Source: Marivirga tractuosa DSM 4126
GTDB taxonomy: Bacteria > Bacteroidota > Bacteroidia > Cytophagales > Cyclobacteriaceae
Reading direction: 5' to 3'
Assembly (NCBI RefSeq): GCF_000183425.1
Contig: NC_014759.1
Span: forward strand, 2,325,001-2,389,000
Length of the DNA stretch: 64,000 bases
The position numbers and the translations under genes are program-made. Positions 52,044 to 62,083 of this stretch are shown here, one piece after another. Below the pieces are notes generated by a model. The model did not search any database. It was not told the DNA's origin and saw only the letters and a list, made by a program, of their open reading frames with translations. Position 1 is the stretch's first letter, and each line of letters opens with the position of its first letter.

Positions 52044-53388
52044 CTATAGAATTGTTTTTGGTTAAATCGTTTAACATTTTTTGATTGATCGGATTAACAG
52101 GCATGGAATTAACATCATCAAAAGTAATCCCTAACCTTTTGGTAGGTTCAAGCTCATATATATCATAATCATGTGCAGCACCATCTCGCCAACTGATTTT
52201 TTCATAATCCTTGTTTTCAATGACATACCATTCGTTGACTTGTTTGACAAAGCCAGTTTTTCCTCCTGTGTCATACATCTCTTTCATATTTGCAACCCCA
52301 AAGATCCGACTGGCATTATTGCCAACCGCTGCATCACGAATATACTGAACATAATATTTTCCATCATTGGGATTTTGTTTCCATTGAATCAGATAATGTG
52401 AGCGAATGCCCTCGCTGACTGTTTGCCCTGTGAAAATGTTTCTTTCTTTTCCCTCCACTAATTCCTGAATCTTTTCAAACTGTACTATTGCATAATCATC
52501 TTTACAAATGACCATTTTTGCAACTGGTTTGATTTGCTGCCATAAATATAATCGTGATGTATCTTCGATTATGGTTTTGATTTCCACATAATCTTTCCCT
52601 TCGCTTTTATATTGATTTATGATTTCAAAATAATTCTCTTGTATAAATCCATCATAAAGTAATCTTTGAGGGTGCTCTCTTCTTTCATCTGAGATAGCAT
52701 TGCATAATAGATAATCATTTAAATCAGAATTTTTGGTTCCTTTTGGTTTTGTAGGATTTGCTTTATTAACTATGTAAGGCCCTAAATCCTGGTAAAGCCA
52801 GTTTTGAAGGGATCGATGCCAGCTAATATTTCTATTGTCCTTGGTCTGACGTTTTCTTAAGATTTCGTAGCGTGTATCTTCGGATTTTCTATTAATGCCC
52901 CGCTCGCTCAAGAACACAATAGCATCCAACATTCGGGCATAAGTAGTATCTCGAATAGTTGCTTCTCTATAAAAAGCAATTTGGGAGTGTTTTCTTCTAG
53001 GATAATTCTTTCGAATATTCTTAATCGCTTTTTCTACATACCAGCTAGCAGAATCAAAAGTGCCTTTCACTAAAACTTCATCCATTGAAATTTTACTACT
53101 CTTCAAAATGAAGGTCTGCATCCCATCAAAATTCAATTCTTGTATGCTTATGCTCTTGCTTTCATAGCCAATCGAGCTAATGTTTAAATTTTTATACCCT
53201 TTTTTAATTTTTAGATGAAAAAATCCAGAATCATTCGTGATGGTGCCATAAGAACTATTGTCTAATTGTATATGAGCATAGGGAATGGGTTCTTGATTTT
53301 CATTTAACAGCCTACCCGATAAATTTTGAGCTGAAATGGCATAAGTGTTGATGAAAAACAACAGACAGAAAAATAATTTGTGGTTCAT
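52021..53388 (-). CDS. Exported protein with carboxypeptidase-like regulatory domain
   Basis: Protein of 455 aa. A signal peptide is followed by a carboxypeptidase-D regulatory-like (CarbopepD_reg_2) domain at residues 22-105 (SGRLLNENQEPIPYAHIQLDN, GTITNDSGFFHLKI), then a long domain (SASWYVEKAIKNIRKNYPRR, SQIAFYREATIRD) seen in many Bacteroidota surface proteins of unknown function. No TonB barrel follows, so it is not a SusC receptor. It forms an operon with the downstream lipoprotein gene. Confidence 0.7.
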   Translation of the reverse strand: MNHKLFFCLLFFINTYAISAQNLSGRLLNENQEPIPYAHIQLDNSSYGTITNDSGFFHLKIKKGYKNLNISSIGYESKSISIQELNFDGMQTFILKSSKISMDEVLVKGTFDSASWYVEKAIKNIRKNYPRRKHSQIAFYREATIRDTTYARMLDAIVFLSERGINRKSEDTRYEILRKRQTKDNRNISWHRSLQNWLYQDLGPYIVNKANPTKPKGTKNSDLNDYLLCNAISDERREHPQRLLYDGFIQENYFEIINQYKSEGKDYVEIKTIIEDTSRLYLWQQIKPVAKMVICKDDYAIVQFEKIQELVEGKERNIFTGQTVSEGIRSHYLIQWKQNPNDGKYYVQYIRDAAVGNNASRIFGVANMKEMYDTGGKTGFVKQVNEWYVIENKDYEKISWRDGAAHDYDIYELEPTKRLGITFDDVNSMPVNPINQKMLNDLTKNNSIDELFTEQ

Positions 53389-53445
53389 TTTAAGATTGAT
53401 TTAGAACCCAAACATATTGTTAATTTCTTAAGGTGACAAAAATCT

Positions 53446-54849
53446 TTAAGTCATTTCCTTAATCAACTCCCATGCCCGTTCCAAATGATCTTTTTTCAAC
53501 TCAGGATGTCCGCCTACTAACCTCAAGGTATATTTTCCATCTAGTTTGGTGTGGGTGATGAAGATTTTGCCTGTTGCATTAATGCTTTTTAATAATTTTT
53601 CATTGAAGGCATTTAGTTCTTGCTCATTCATTTTGCCATCATTATATCGGAAGCAAAGCAAATTAACGGATACTGGGGCCAACATTTCAAAATCTTCAGA
53701 TGCTTCAATTTCACTTTTCAACCATTGCGCCCATTCGCAATGGTTTCGGATTATAGTCCTTAAGTTTTCCGCTCCAAAGCTTCGCAACATAAACCATAAT
53801 TTCAAGGCTCTGAATCTTCTACCTAATTGAATATGCCAGTCACGATAGTTATTGACTTCATGATCGGTATCCGTTTTTAAATATTCTGGAGTTATGCTGT
53901 AAGCCTGAGTTAAGGATTTTGGATCTTTAACATAATAGAGGCTACAATCAAAATTTACAAATAACCATTTATGCGGATTGAATACCATACTATCAGCCAA
54001 CTCCATTCCCTTACTCATCCATCGCATTTCAGGGCAAATCAATGCGGCACCTGAATAGGCAGCATCAACATGAAACCAAATTTTATGCTTTTGGGCAATT
54101 GTCCCAATTTCATCTAATGGATCTACAGCAGTTGTACCTGTAGTGCCCATAGCTCCTAAAATAAATAAAGGCTTATAGCCAGCTGCAAGATCACTTTCAA
54201 TGGCTTTTTCCAGTTCTGAAGATATCATGGCAAAATTTTTATCCACAGGGATTTTAACCAGGTTTTCATAGCCAAAGCCCGCTATTTTCACATTCTTATC
54301 TATAGAACTATGCGCTTGCTCAGAAGCATAAATCCGATATCGCGGCATTCCTGCAAATCCTTTTTCATTGATCTGAAAATCAGAAGCTTTTTCTCTGGCA
54401 GTTATTAGCGCATTGAAAGTACCAGTGGAGGCAGTATCTTGAATGGAGCCAGTCCAGTCCGTTGATAAACCTAACAAATCACGCATCCATTCCATCATTC
54501 GATCTTCAAGTTCAGTAGCCGCTGGAGAGGTAAGCCAAACCATTCCTTGTGTGCCTAAAGCACTCATCAGCATTTCTCCTAAAATGGAAGGCTTGCTTTT
54601 AGATGCAGGGAAATAGGCAAAGAAATTTGGGCTCTCCCAATGAGTTATGCCTGGCATGATTTTATTCTCAAAGTCTTTAAAAATAGCTTCGAATGCTTCA
54701 GGTTTTTCAGAAAAGCTTTTGGGTATTTGAGCTTTAATTTCTCCTGGCTTTACCTGAGCCATCACTGGATATTTTTCTACATTATCTAAATAATCCGCCA
54801 TCCAATCAACCATGGAATGCGCATGCTTTCTAAATTCTTCTGAGGTCAT
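53446..54849 (-). CDS. PLP-dependent group II amino acid decarboxylase
   Basis: Enzyme of 467 aa of the aromatic-L-amino-acid decarboxylase family (group II, DDC/TyDC-like). Conserved: HWESPNFFAYFPASKSKPSILGEM, HVDAAYSGAALICPE (PLP-binding Asp) and DSMVFNPHKWLFVNFDCS with the Schiff-base Lys near residue 294. It decarboxylates Trp, Tyr, DOPA or a related amino acid; specificity is not readable. Full length. It stands alone, divergent from gldD. Confidence 0.88.
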   Translation of the reverse strand: MTSEEFRKHAHSMVDWMADYLDNVEKYPVMAQVKPGEIKAQIPKSFSEKPEAFEAIFKDFENKIMPGITHWESPNFFAYFPASKSKPSILGEMLMSALGTQGMVWLTSPAATELEDRMMEWMRDLLGLSTDWTGSIQDTASTGTFNALITAREKASDFQINEKGFAGMPRYRIYASEQAHSSIDKNVKIAGFGYENLVKIPVDKNFAMISSELEKAIESDLAAGYKPLFILGAMGTTGTTAVDPLDEIGTIAQKHKIWFHVDAAYSGAALICPEMRWMSKGMELADSMVFNPHKWLFVNFDCSLYYVKDPKSLTQAYSITPEYLKTDTDHEVNNYRDWHIQLGRRFRALKLWFMLRSFGAENLRTIIRNHCEWAQWLKSEIEASEDFEMLAPVSVNLLCFRYNDGKMNEQELNAFNEKLLKSINATGKIFITHTKLDGKYTLRLVGGHPELKKDHLERAWELIKEMT

Positions 54850-54987
54850 AATGAAACTTGCTGTTAACGGGCTAAATTTAAAGAAAAACGAACTTGCTTA
54901 AGCCACTCATCCTCAAAAATAAGCTCATTATTCAAATTCTTTCCTCTATTTATATTTATGATTAACTTAAGCCGTTAAATTTGTTCT

Positions 54988-55569
54988 ATGAGTTTATTCA
55001 AAAGTATTATTCTGTCAATTGTAGTATCAATTTTATTTTTAGCCTGTGAAGCGGATTATTATCCTAAACCCAATGGCTTCAACAGAATTGATTTGCCCGA
55101 TCATGAATATAAAGCCTTACCCGATTCTTTTCCTTATAGTTTTGAATATTCTACTCATGCAAAAATATTACCTGATTCCTCTTATATCCGAGAGCGATAT
55201 TGGTTTGCTTTGTTCTATCCAAAATTTGTCGCTGAGGTTCACATCACTTACAAATCATTGAATAATAATCGCGATAGTTTAAGAGCCAATATTGACGATG
55301 CTTATAAATTAACAACAAAACATCAAATAAAAGCCAGTTCAATCCAAGAAACTATTTTGATGACCCCTACTGGAAAAAAAGTATCAATAGCCGAATTAAA
55401 AGGAGATGTTCCGAGTCAGTTTCAATTTTACACTACGGATTCCACCGAGCATTTTTTAAGAGGAGCGCTTTATTTCCGAACCGCTACAGAAAATGATTCT
55501 CTGGCACCTGTAATTGAATATGTCAAAAAGGATATCATTCATAGTTTGAATACTCTAGAGTGGGATTAA
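54988..55569 (+). CDS. gldD: Gliding-motility lipoprotein GldD
   Basis: GldD of 193 aa: the lipoprotein signal ends [22 protein letters not shown], the family's hallmark start. The middle has [12 protein letters not shown] and [11 protein letters not shown], and the end has [21 protein letters not shown]. GldD is required for Bacteroidota gliding and associates with the GldKLMN/T9SS machinery in the envelope. It is followed after 1 nt by recG, so the two are an operon here. The secreted amylase in this window fits an active T9SS. Confidence 0.93.
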   Translation: MSLFKSIILSIVVSILFLACEADYYPKPNGFNRIDLPDHEYKALPDSFPYSFEYSTHAKILPDSSYIRERYWFALFYPKFVAEVHITYKSLNNNRDSLRANIDDAYKLTTKHQIKASSIQETILMTPTGKKVSIAELKGDVPSQFQFYTTDSTEHFLRGALYFRTATENDSLAPVIEYVKKDIIHSLNTLEWD

Positions 55570-55570
55570 A

Positions 55571-57664
55571 ATGACCTCCTTTTTTAAAACACCCATAGAA
55601 TTTCTGAAAGGATTGGGGCCACAAAAGGCAGCCCACATCAATAAAGAGCTAGGAATCTTCACTTATGCCGATTTATTACAGCATTATCCTTTTCGGTACG
55701 AGGACCGAACTAAATTTTATAAAGTAAGAGAGCTGAACGCAGAAATGTCCAATGTGCAAGTGAAAGGACAAATCCGTTCGAAGCAACTGATTGGTGCTGG
55801 TCGAAAACAGCGATTAGCCGTGCAATTCGCTGATGAAACGGGCATTATGGAATTAGTTTGGTTCAGTGGCATTAATTGGATCAGTCCAAAATTAAGAACT
55901 GGGGTGGATTATGTGGTTTATGGTCAGCCCAAGCGTTTCGGAAGCAAATACACCATGGCGCATCCGGAATTGGAAATTTTAACTCCTGCTGTCTCACAAA
56001 ATGAATTTCTACAACCAGTTTATTCTACTACTGAAACTTTAAGAAAAAGATATTTAGACAGCAAAGCGATTTTCAAGTTTCAAAAAACATTGCTGAAAGA
56101 AGCTTACAATCGAATACCTGAAACACTTCCCCCTCATATTTTGCAGCAATATGGCTTTTTGGCAAAGAGAGATGCCGTGGTTCAAATTCATGTACCCAAA
56201 AATCAGCAACTGCTTCAAAAAGCACGCTTCAGAATGAAGTTTGATGAATTCTTTTTTATGCAGCTTCGATTGTTGATGCAAAAGAAAGTCAGACTTGAAA
56301 AATTCAAAGGGCAACTGCTTCAAAAAACAGACCTGCTTACTGAATTTTACCAATCGCATTTGCCATTTGATTTAACTGGGGCTCAAAAAAAAGTAATCAA
56401 AGAGATCTTCAGTGATTTTAAGAGTGGCAAACAAATGAATCGCCTCCTGCAAGGCGATGTAGGAAGTGGAAAAACCATTGTAGCTTTTATTTCTGCACTT
56501 ATTGCTATTGACAGTGGCGCTCAAGTTGCTTTAATGGCCCCCACTCAAATTTTAGCTAATCAACATTATGAAGGTTTAAAAGAATTTGCGGACAAAATTG
56601 GGGTGACCATTGCTTTACTAACAGGATCTACAAAAACCAAAGCCAGAAGAGAAATTCATGAAAATTTGAAATCTGGAGAATTGAAAATTTTGGTAGGAAC
56701 CCATGCGCTACTAGAAGAAGTGGTGCAGTTTCAAAATTTAGGTTTAGCCATTGTGGACGAACAACACCGCTATGGGGTGGCTCAAAGGGCTCGTTTATGG
56801 AAAAAGAATGAAAATTTCGTGCCTCATGTATTAATTATGACGGCAACACCTATTCCCCGAACCTTGTCCATGTCTGTCTATGGAGATTTAGATATTTCGA
56901 TAATAGATGAATTGCCAAAAGGTCGGAAACCCATTAAAACTATTCATCAATACGATGCGAATCGACTGAAGTTAAATGGCTTTTTAAAAAAGGAAATAGA
57001 AAAAGGTCGGCAAGTTTATGTAGTTTATCCACTGATTGAAGAATCTGAAAAGTTGGATTTGAAAGATTTGATGGATGGCTATGAAAGTATTGCAAGGTCA
57101 TTTCCAGAATATCCGATCAGCATTGTACATGGCAAAATGAAGGCAGCCGATAAGGATTTTGAAATGGCTCGATTCGTAAAAGGTGAGACTAAATTAATGG
57201 TGGCTACTACTGTGATTGAAGTAGGCGTTAATGTGCCAAATGCCTCAGTAATGGTAATAGAAAATGCTGAGCGTTTTGGTTTGGCGCAGTTGCATCAGCT
57301 GCGAGGAAGAGTTGGACGTGGAGCTGAGCAATCCTACTGCGTTTTAGTAACGAGTTATAAATTAAGTAAAGAAGCCCGCACAAGAGTTGAGACCATGGTT
57401 CGTACCACTGATGGTTTTGAAATAGCGCAAGTGGATATGAATTTGAGAGGTCCAGGAGATATGATGGGCACTCAACAAAGCGGCCAATTGGATTTATTAA
57501 TTGGAGATTTGAGAGAAGATGAACCCATTTTATCTATTGCACGGCAAAGTGCACAAGCTATTATAGCTAAAGATCCCAATCTTGAATCAGAAGAAAATGC
57601 CCTCATTAGACGACAAGTGGAAAACCAGAAAAAGAAAAATCTTAATTGGAGCAGGATATCATGA
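55571..57664 (+). CDS. recG: ATP-dependent DNA helicase RecG
   Basis: RecG branch-migration helicase of 697 aa. The N-terminal wedge/OB domain (residues 1-160; LKGLGPQKAAHINKELGI) is followed by the two RecA-like domains: Walker A GDVGSGKT near residue 297, DEQHRYG (motif II), MTATPIPRTL, and motif VI LHQLRGRVGRG. It remodels stalled forks and Holliday junctions. It lies 1 nt after gldD; the 640 bp after it hold no gene, only repeats. Confidence 0.95.
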   Translation: MTSFFKTPIEFLKGLGPQKAAHINKELGIFTYADLLQHYPFRYEDRTKFYKVRELNAEMSNVQVKGQIRSKQLIGAGRKQRLAVQFADETGIMELVWFSGINWISPKLRTGVDYVVYGQPKRFGSKYTMAHPELEILTPAVSQNEFLQPVYSTTETLRKRYLDSKAIFKFQKTLLKEAYNRIPETLPPHILQQYGFLAKRDAVVQIHVPKNQQLLQKARFRMKFDEFFFMQLRLLMQKKVRLEKFKGQLLQKTDLLTEFYQSHLPFDLTGAQKKVIKEIFSDFKSGKQMNRLLQGDVGSGKTIVAFISALIAIDSGAQVALMAPTQILANQHYEGLKEFADKIGVTIALLTGSTKTKARREIHENLKSGELKILVGTHALLEEVVQFQNLGLAIVDEQHRYGVAQRARLWKKNENFVPHVLIMTATPIPRTLSMSVYGDLDISIIDELPKGRKPIKTIHQYDANRLKLNGFLKKEIEKGRQVYVVYPLIEESEKLDLKDLMDGYESIARSFPEYPISIVHGKMKAADKDFEMARFVKGETKLMVATTVIEVGVNVPNASVMVIENAERFGLAQLHQLRGRVGRGAEQSYCVLVTSYKLSKEARTRVETMVRTTDGFEIAQVDMNLRGPGDMMGTQQSGQLDLLIGDLREDEPILSIARQSAQAIIAKDPNLESEENALIRRQVENQKKKNLNWSRIS

Positions 57665-58307
57665 AATGAACATAGATTTTCGAGAAGCAAAAGGAAAGCC
57701 TAAGGCTTTTTCTATTAACCACAAAGAACAAAGAATTCGCAAAGAACACAAGGCAACAGCTAAAGCTGTTTTTTGATTCTTTTCGTACCAAATTGTCCAA
57801 TCAAAATCATTTGAATCATTAATATCTATGAAAATAAAAAATCAAAAACTTTATTTGATTTTGCTTTCCCGATGAATACGGGACAAGTTGTGAAGCTTAG
57901 TGTAAGCCTCTGTGCAACTCAGTGGTTAAAGCAATAGTAGCCTTTGGCTACTGGAAAGCCTAAGGTTTTTTCCTTTAACCACAAAACTGCTCTAAGCATT
58001 TCACAGAGGAACACTAAGGAATAGATATAGCTGTTGTTAAGCACTCAAAGAATACCAAATTGCTTAATTAAACATTATTAAAATATGTTTGATTCCTTTT
58101 TAGATAGGAAGTCATGGTAAAGAAATTCAGCTTTTTCTGATTATACCTTTGTGTTACTTTGTGAAAGCCTCTGTGCAACTTCGTGGTTAAAATACAAGTA
58201 GCCTTTGGCTACCTAATGTTTTCTCCTGAACTTTTGTGGTCGAAAGTGATCAGTTTATCTTTTTATATTGAATTTCCTGATTTTTAATTACATTTGCATC
58301 CCAAAGA
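57665..58307 (+). repeat. Gene-free stretch with several copies of a short dispersed repeat
   Basis: Four or so copies of an AACCACAAA…CACAGAGG-type repeat occur in both orientations (around 57717, 57910, 57975 and 58165, e.g. TTAACCACAAA and CTCTGTGCAACT..GTGGTTAAA). A separate GTAGCCTTTGGCTAC palindrome appears twice (about 57945 and 58198). A weaker copy of the first repeat lies at 50113-50155. No gene or RNA recognised. Confidence 0.6.
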
Positions 58308-58658
58308 ATGAAAAGAAAAAATAACATACAATCAGTTAAGCGATCAGGCAGTCTAATTTTTGGACTGGCTATGGCTGTTTTGTTGTTTTTTCAGCAACCT
58401 TACGTAACTGATATTTCTGATAAGGTTGAGAAAACGGAGCAAAGCGAAAAAGAAAAGCCTCAAGCTGAATACAGGATGCTGGCTTATGATGTGCTTTTAC
58501 CTGTTATGCAATTCAATTTATTTCATTCTTTTGATCTATTGTTAGAAATTCCAAATCTCAACACAGAGGATTTTACAATACTTGAATCTGTAGAAAAAGC
58601 TTATCATAATTACTTTCACACACTATTTAGGCTTATTATATCACCAAATGCGCCCTAA
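58308..58658 (+). CDS. Small protein of unknown function
   Basis: Protein of 116 aa with one hydrophobic helix (SLIFGLAMAVLLFFQQPYV), a charged linker (KVEKTEQSEKEKPQAEYR) and a C-terminal segment of mixed character. It may be a signal-anchored periplasmic protein. An AT-rich 138-bp gap separates it from secDF. No family recognised. Confidence 0.5.
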   Translation: MKRKNNIQSVKRSGSLIFGLAMAVLLFFQQPYVTDISDKVEKTEQSEKEKPQAEYRMLAYDVLLPVMQFNLFHSFDLLLEIPNLNTEDFTILESVEKAYHNYFHTLFRLIISPNAP

Positions 58659-58796
58659 TAGCATAGACTAGTCAATTCAAGATATTGATCTAAGCAGATC
58701 ATTTCATACAACAATTCGATAACTAATTTCTAATTAATCAAAATATAAAACTGTGAAATTCCATGGTTTTATAAAATCATTTCAAATAATATACAC

Positions 58797-61790
58797 ATGA
58801 AAAACAGAGGATTTATCGTGTTCATGACCGTTATAGTTACATTATTATGTATCTATTATTTGTCATTTACATTTGTTTCGAACGGCATAAAAGATGATGC
58901 TACTGCCTACGCTACAGATCAGGCAGGAAATATTGATTATTCAAAAAGACAGAATTACCTAGATTCAGTTTACAATATTCCTGTTTATAACCTTTTAGGT
59001 GTTGAGTTTACTTATAAGGAAGTTCAAGACATGGAATTGAACCTAGGACTTGATTTACAAGGTGGTATGCATGTTACTTTAGAAGTATCACCAGTGGATA
59101 TCATCAAAGGACTTAGTGGAAATAATGAAGATGAAGCGTTGATTAATGCTTTAGAGACTGCAAGAGAAAGACAGAAAACTAGTCAAGGCTCTTTTGTGGA
59201 TCTCTTTTACCAAGCTTTTAAGGAACAAAATCCTGATAAAAAATTAAGTGAATTCTTTGCTACCTCTGCTAACAGAGATAGAATAAGTTTTGAAACAGAA
59301 GATAGCGAAGTATTAAGAATCATTCGAACTGAAGTGGATGATGCAATAGATCGTTCTTTCAATATCCTAAGAACGAGAATTGACCGTTTTGGTACTTCTC
59401 AGCCAAATATTCAGAAATTGGAGAACACAGGTAGAATTCAAATTGAATTGCCAGGTGTTGACAATCCTGAAAGAGTGAGAAAATTATTGCAGGGTGTTGC
59501 AAAGTTAGAATTCTTGCAAGTTGTAGCGATCAATGAAGTATCTGATGCACTTGCAGCAGCAAACGAGATTTTAGTTGCAGAACAAAAAGCCAATCAGAAA
59601 AATGAACTAGGCTCTGATGATTCTACTGAAACATCAGAAGAAAGTGGCAATCTAGCAGATTTATTGCAAGACGAAGAAGCTGACACTACAGCAACTGAAG
59701 GACAAGAAGCCGATTCTGCGGATGCAAATCTAGATTCTTTAGAAAATGCTCAGAATGTATCACCACTATTCAGCTTGACTAGAAGTCAATATGGATTAGT
59801 TTATGAAGTTACAGATACTGCAAAGATCAATGATATCATACAAAGAGAAGATATTCAAGCGTTGTTCCCTAGAAACACAAGACTTTTATGGGATGTGAAG
59901 CCAAGAAAATTGGATGATGGAACAGAGCTTTTAGAGCTTTATGTAGTGAGGACTCAAAGAGGTAACCAAGCTTTATTAACTGGTGAAGTGGTTAATGATG
60001 CAAGACAAACATTTGATGAAGTTGGACAACCTGCTGTTGACATGAGCATGGATCCTACAGGAGCCAGAAAATGGGCGAAAATCACTAGAGAAAATATCAA
60101 CAACAGAATTGCAATTGTTTTAGATAACTATGTGTATTCTGCACCGAATGTAACGCAAGAAATTCCTAATGGTAAATCAATCATTTCGGGTAATTTCACC
60201 ATGGAAGAGGCTAAAGATTTAGCCAATATCCTAAAAGCGGGTTCTTTGCCAGCCCCAACCAGAATTGTGGAAGAAGCCATCATTGGTCCAACTTTGGGTA
60301 AAGAAGCTAGAGCACAAGGTATTATTTCTATTGTAGCTGGTTTGGCTATGGTATTGATTTTCATGGTTGGTTATTACTCTAAAGGTGGTTTTATTGCCAA
60401 CATCGCTTTAGTATTTAATATATTCTTTATTTTAGGAATTTTAGCGCAGTTGAATGCAGCACTGACCTTACCTGGTATTGCAGGTATCGTATTGACAATT
60501 GGTATGTCCATTGATGCCAACGTACTAATTTTTGAACGTATCAGGGAGGAAATGCGAGCTGGTTCGCCATTATTGAAAGCCATTTCATCTGGTTATTCTA
60601 AAGCTTACAGCTCAATTGTAGATGCTAACGTAACCACTTTCTTAACTGGTGCTATTTTATATTGGTTAGGCCAAGGTCCTGTTAAAGGTTTTGCTATTAC
60701 TTTAATGATAGGTATTGCATGTTCCTTCTTCTCAGCGGTATTTATCACTAGAGTTATTGTAAGTTGGATGAGCAAAAAAGGCGATCAAAGCAAAATTTCT
60801 TTTGCTACGCCATTCTCTAAGAACTTATTGAACAATATTAGTTTCAATTTTATGAGCAAAAGAAAAATGGCTTATATCGGTTCAGGAATCGTTATTGTAA
60901 TTGGTATTGTACTAATGGTGACTAAAGGATTAACTTTAGGTGTTGATTTCACGGGTGGTCGTTCTTATGTAGTGAGGTTTGCTGAGCAAGTTGAAACTAC
61001 TAGCCTTAAAGTTGCTTTAGATGGCAAATTAGAAGATGCTGGAACTGAAGTAAAGACTTATGGTGCTAATAACATCCTTAAAGTCACGACTTCATACTTA
61101 GTAAATGAAGAATCAACAGAAGCAGATAATACGGTTAAGACTAAAATCATTGATGGTATTGCGGAAGCAACTGGAATGAGCTATGTGGAAACGGAATCTG
61201 CCATGGGAGATAATGATTTCACAATCAGTGGTTCTTCGAAAGTGGGAGCCACCATTGCCGATGATATCAGAAACTCATCTCAGGAATCTGTGATATTTGC
61301 TTTGATTGCAATTTTCATCTATATCTTAATCCGATTTAGAAGATGGCAGTTTGGTTTAGGTGCAGTTGTGGCCTTGTTCCACGATACTCTATTTGTATTG
61401 TCAGCATTTGCGATAGCCAAATTACTAGGTTTCTCATTCGAAATAGATCAGGTATTTATTGCGGCAATCTTAACAGTAATTGGTTATTCCATTAACGATA
61501 CTGTGGTTGTGTTTGATAGAATCAGAGAAACTTTAGGTATTAAATCAAAAGCAACTAATGAAGAAACCTTCAATACTGCGATTAATAATACTATAAGTAG
61601 AACTGTAATGACCTCATTAACTACTTTACTGGTTATCTTAATTCTATTTATTTTCGGTGGAGAAGTATTGAGAGGATTCTCTTTTGCTTTATTGGTTGGT
61701 ATCTTAGTGGGTACCTATTCTTCAATCTTTATTGCAACTCCAGTAGTATTGGATTTAGCGAAGAGAAAAAAGAAAGCAGTAGAAGCTTAA
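58797..61790 (+). CDS. secDF: Fused protein-export subunit SecDF
   Basis: SecD-SecF fusion of 997 aa, the normal form in Bacteroidota. The SecD half: a TM helix, the NLGLDLQGGMHVTLEV signature near residue 82, the P1 periplasmic domain with an acidic insert (about residues 265-320), and TMs with GMSIDANVLIFERIREEMRAG. The SecF half begins about residue 680: GLTLGVDFTGGRSYVVRF and YSINDTVVVFDRIRE with the conserved proton-relay Asp. It uses the proton gradient to pull exported proteins through SecYEG. A terminator follows at 61809. Confidence 0.95.
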   Translation: MKNRGFIVFMTVIVTLLCIYYLSFTFVSNGIKDDATAYATDQAGNIDYSKRQNYLDSVYNIPVYNLLGVEFTYKEVQDMELNLGLDLQGGMHVTLEVSPVDIIKGLSGNNEDEALINALETARERQKTSQGSFVDLFYQAFKEQNPDKKLSEFFATSANRDRISFETEDSEVLRIIRTEVDDAIDRSFNILRTRIDRFGTSQPNIQKLENTGRIQIELPGVDNPERVRKLLQGVAKLEFLQVVAINEVSDALAAANEILVAEQKANQKNELGSDDSTETSEESGNLADLLQDEEADTTATEGQEADSADANLDSLENAQNVSPLFSLTRSQYGLVYEVTDTAKINDIIQREDIQALFPRNTRLLWDVKPRKLDDGTELLELYVVRTQRGNQALLTGEVVNDARQTFDEVGQPAVDMSMDPTGARKWAKITRENINNRIAIVLDNYVYSAPNVTQEIPNGKSIISGNFTMEEAKDLANILKAGSLPAPTRIVEEAIIGPTLGKEARAQGIISIVAGLAMVLIFMVGYYSKGGFIANIALVFNIFFILGILAQLNAALTLPGIAGIVLTIGMSIDANVLIFERIREEMRAGSPLLKAISSGYSKAYSSIVDANVTTFLTGAILYWLGQGPVKGFAITLMIGIACSFFSAVFITRVIVSWMSKKGDQSKISFATPFSKNLLNNISFNFMSKRKMAYIGSGIVIVIGIVLMVTKGLTLGVDFTGGRSYVVRFAEQVETTSLKVALDGKLEDAGTEVKTYGANNILKVTTSYLVNEESTEADNTVKTKIIDGIAEATGMSYVETESAMGDNDFTISGSSKVGATIADDIRNSSQESVIFALIAIFIYILIRFRRWQFGLGAVVALFHDTLFVLSAFAIAKLLGFSFEIDQVFIAAILTVIGYSINDTVVVFDRIRETLGIKSKATNEETFNTAINNTISRTVMTSLTTLLVILILFIFGGEVLRGFSFALLVGILVGTYSSIFIATPVVLDLAKRKKKAVEA

Positions 61791-61808
61791 AATTAAATTA
61801 CACATCAT

Positions 61809-61847
61809 AAAAAAGCCTTTCAGAATCTAATCTGAAAGGCTTTTTTG
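61809..61847 (+). terminator. Rho-independent terminator after secDF
   Basis: AAAAAGCCTTTCAGA / TCTGAAAGGCTTTTTT: a 14-bp stem with a 6-nt loop and a T-run, 20 nt after secDF. Confidence 0.9.
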
Positions 61848-62022
61848 ATTTTAACACTAGAGCCAGAATATATCGTCACTACGAGCAAAGCGAAGTACTC
61901 TAAAGCTTGCTTGTTTCTGCCATAATAGTTTCGGAATTACGGTAGTTGTATTTCCATCGCAAGGATGCACAGGTTGAGAAGGTATGCTTTATAGTGGACA
62001 GCGTATAATTACAGTATATTGC

Positions 62023-62057
62023 AAAAAAAATAGCACCAGATGACTATCTGATGCTAT
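62023..62057 (-). terminator. Rho-independent terminator of gcvP (minus strand)
   Basis: Read on the minus strand: TAGCATCAGATAG / CTATCTGGTGCTA-type arms followed by eight T, 27 nt after the gcvP stop. The 62-bp stretch and the preceding 170 bp (from 61848) contain no gene. Confidence 0.85.
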
Positions 62058-62083
62058 CTATTCTCTAAACAGAAATTCTATTT

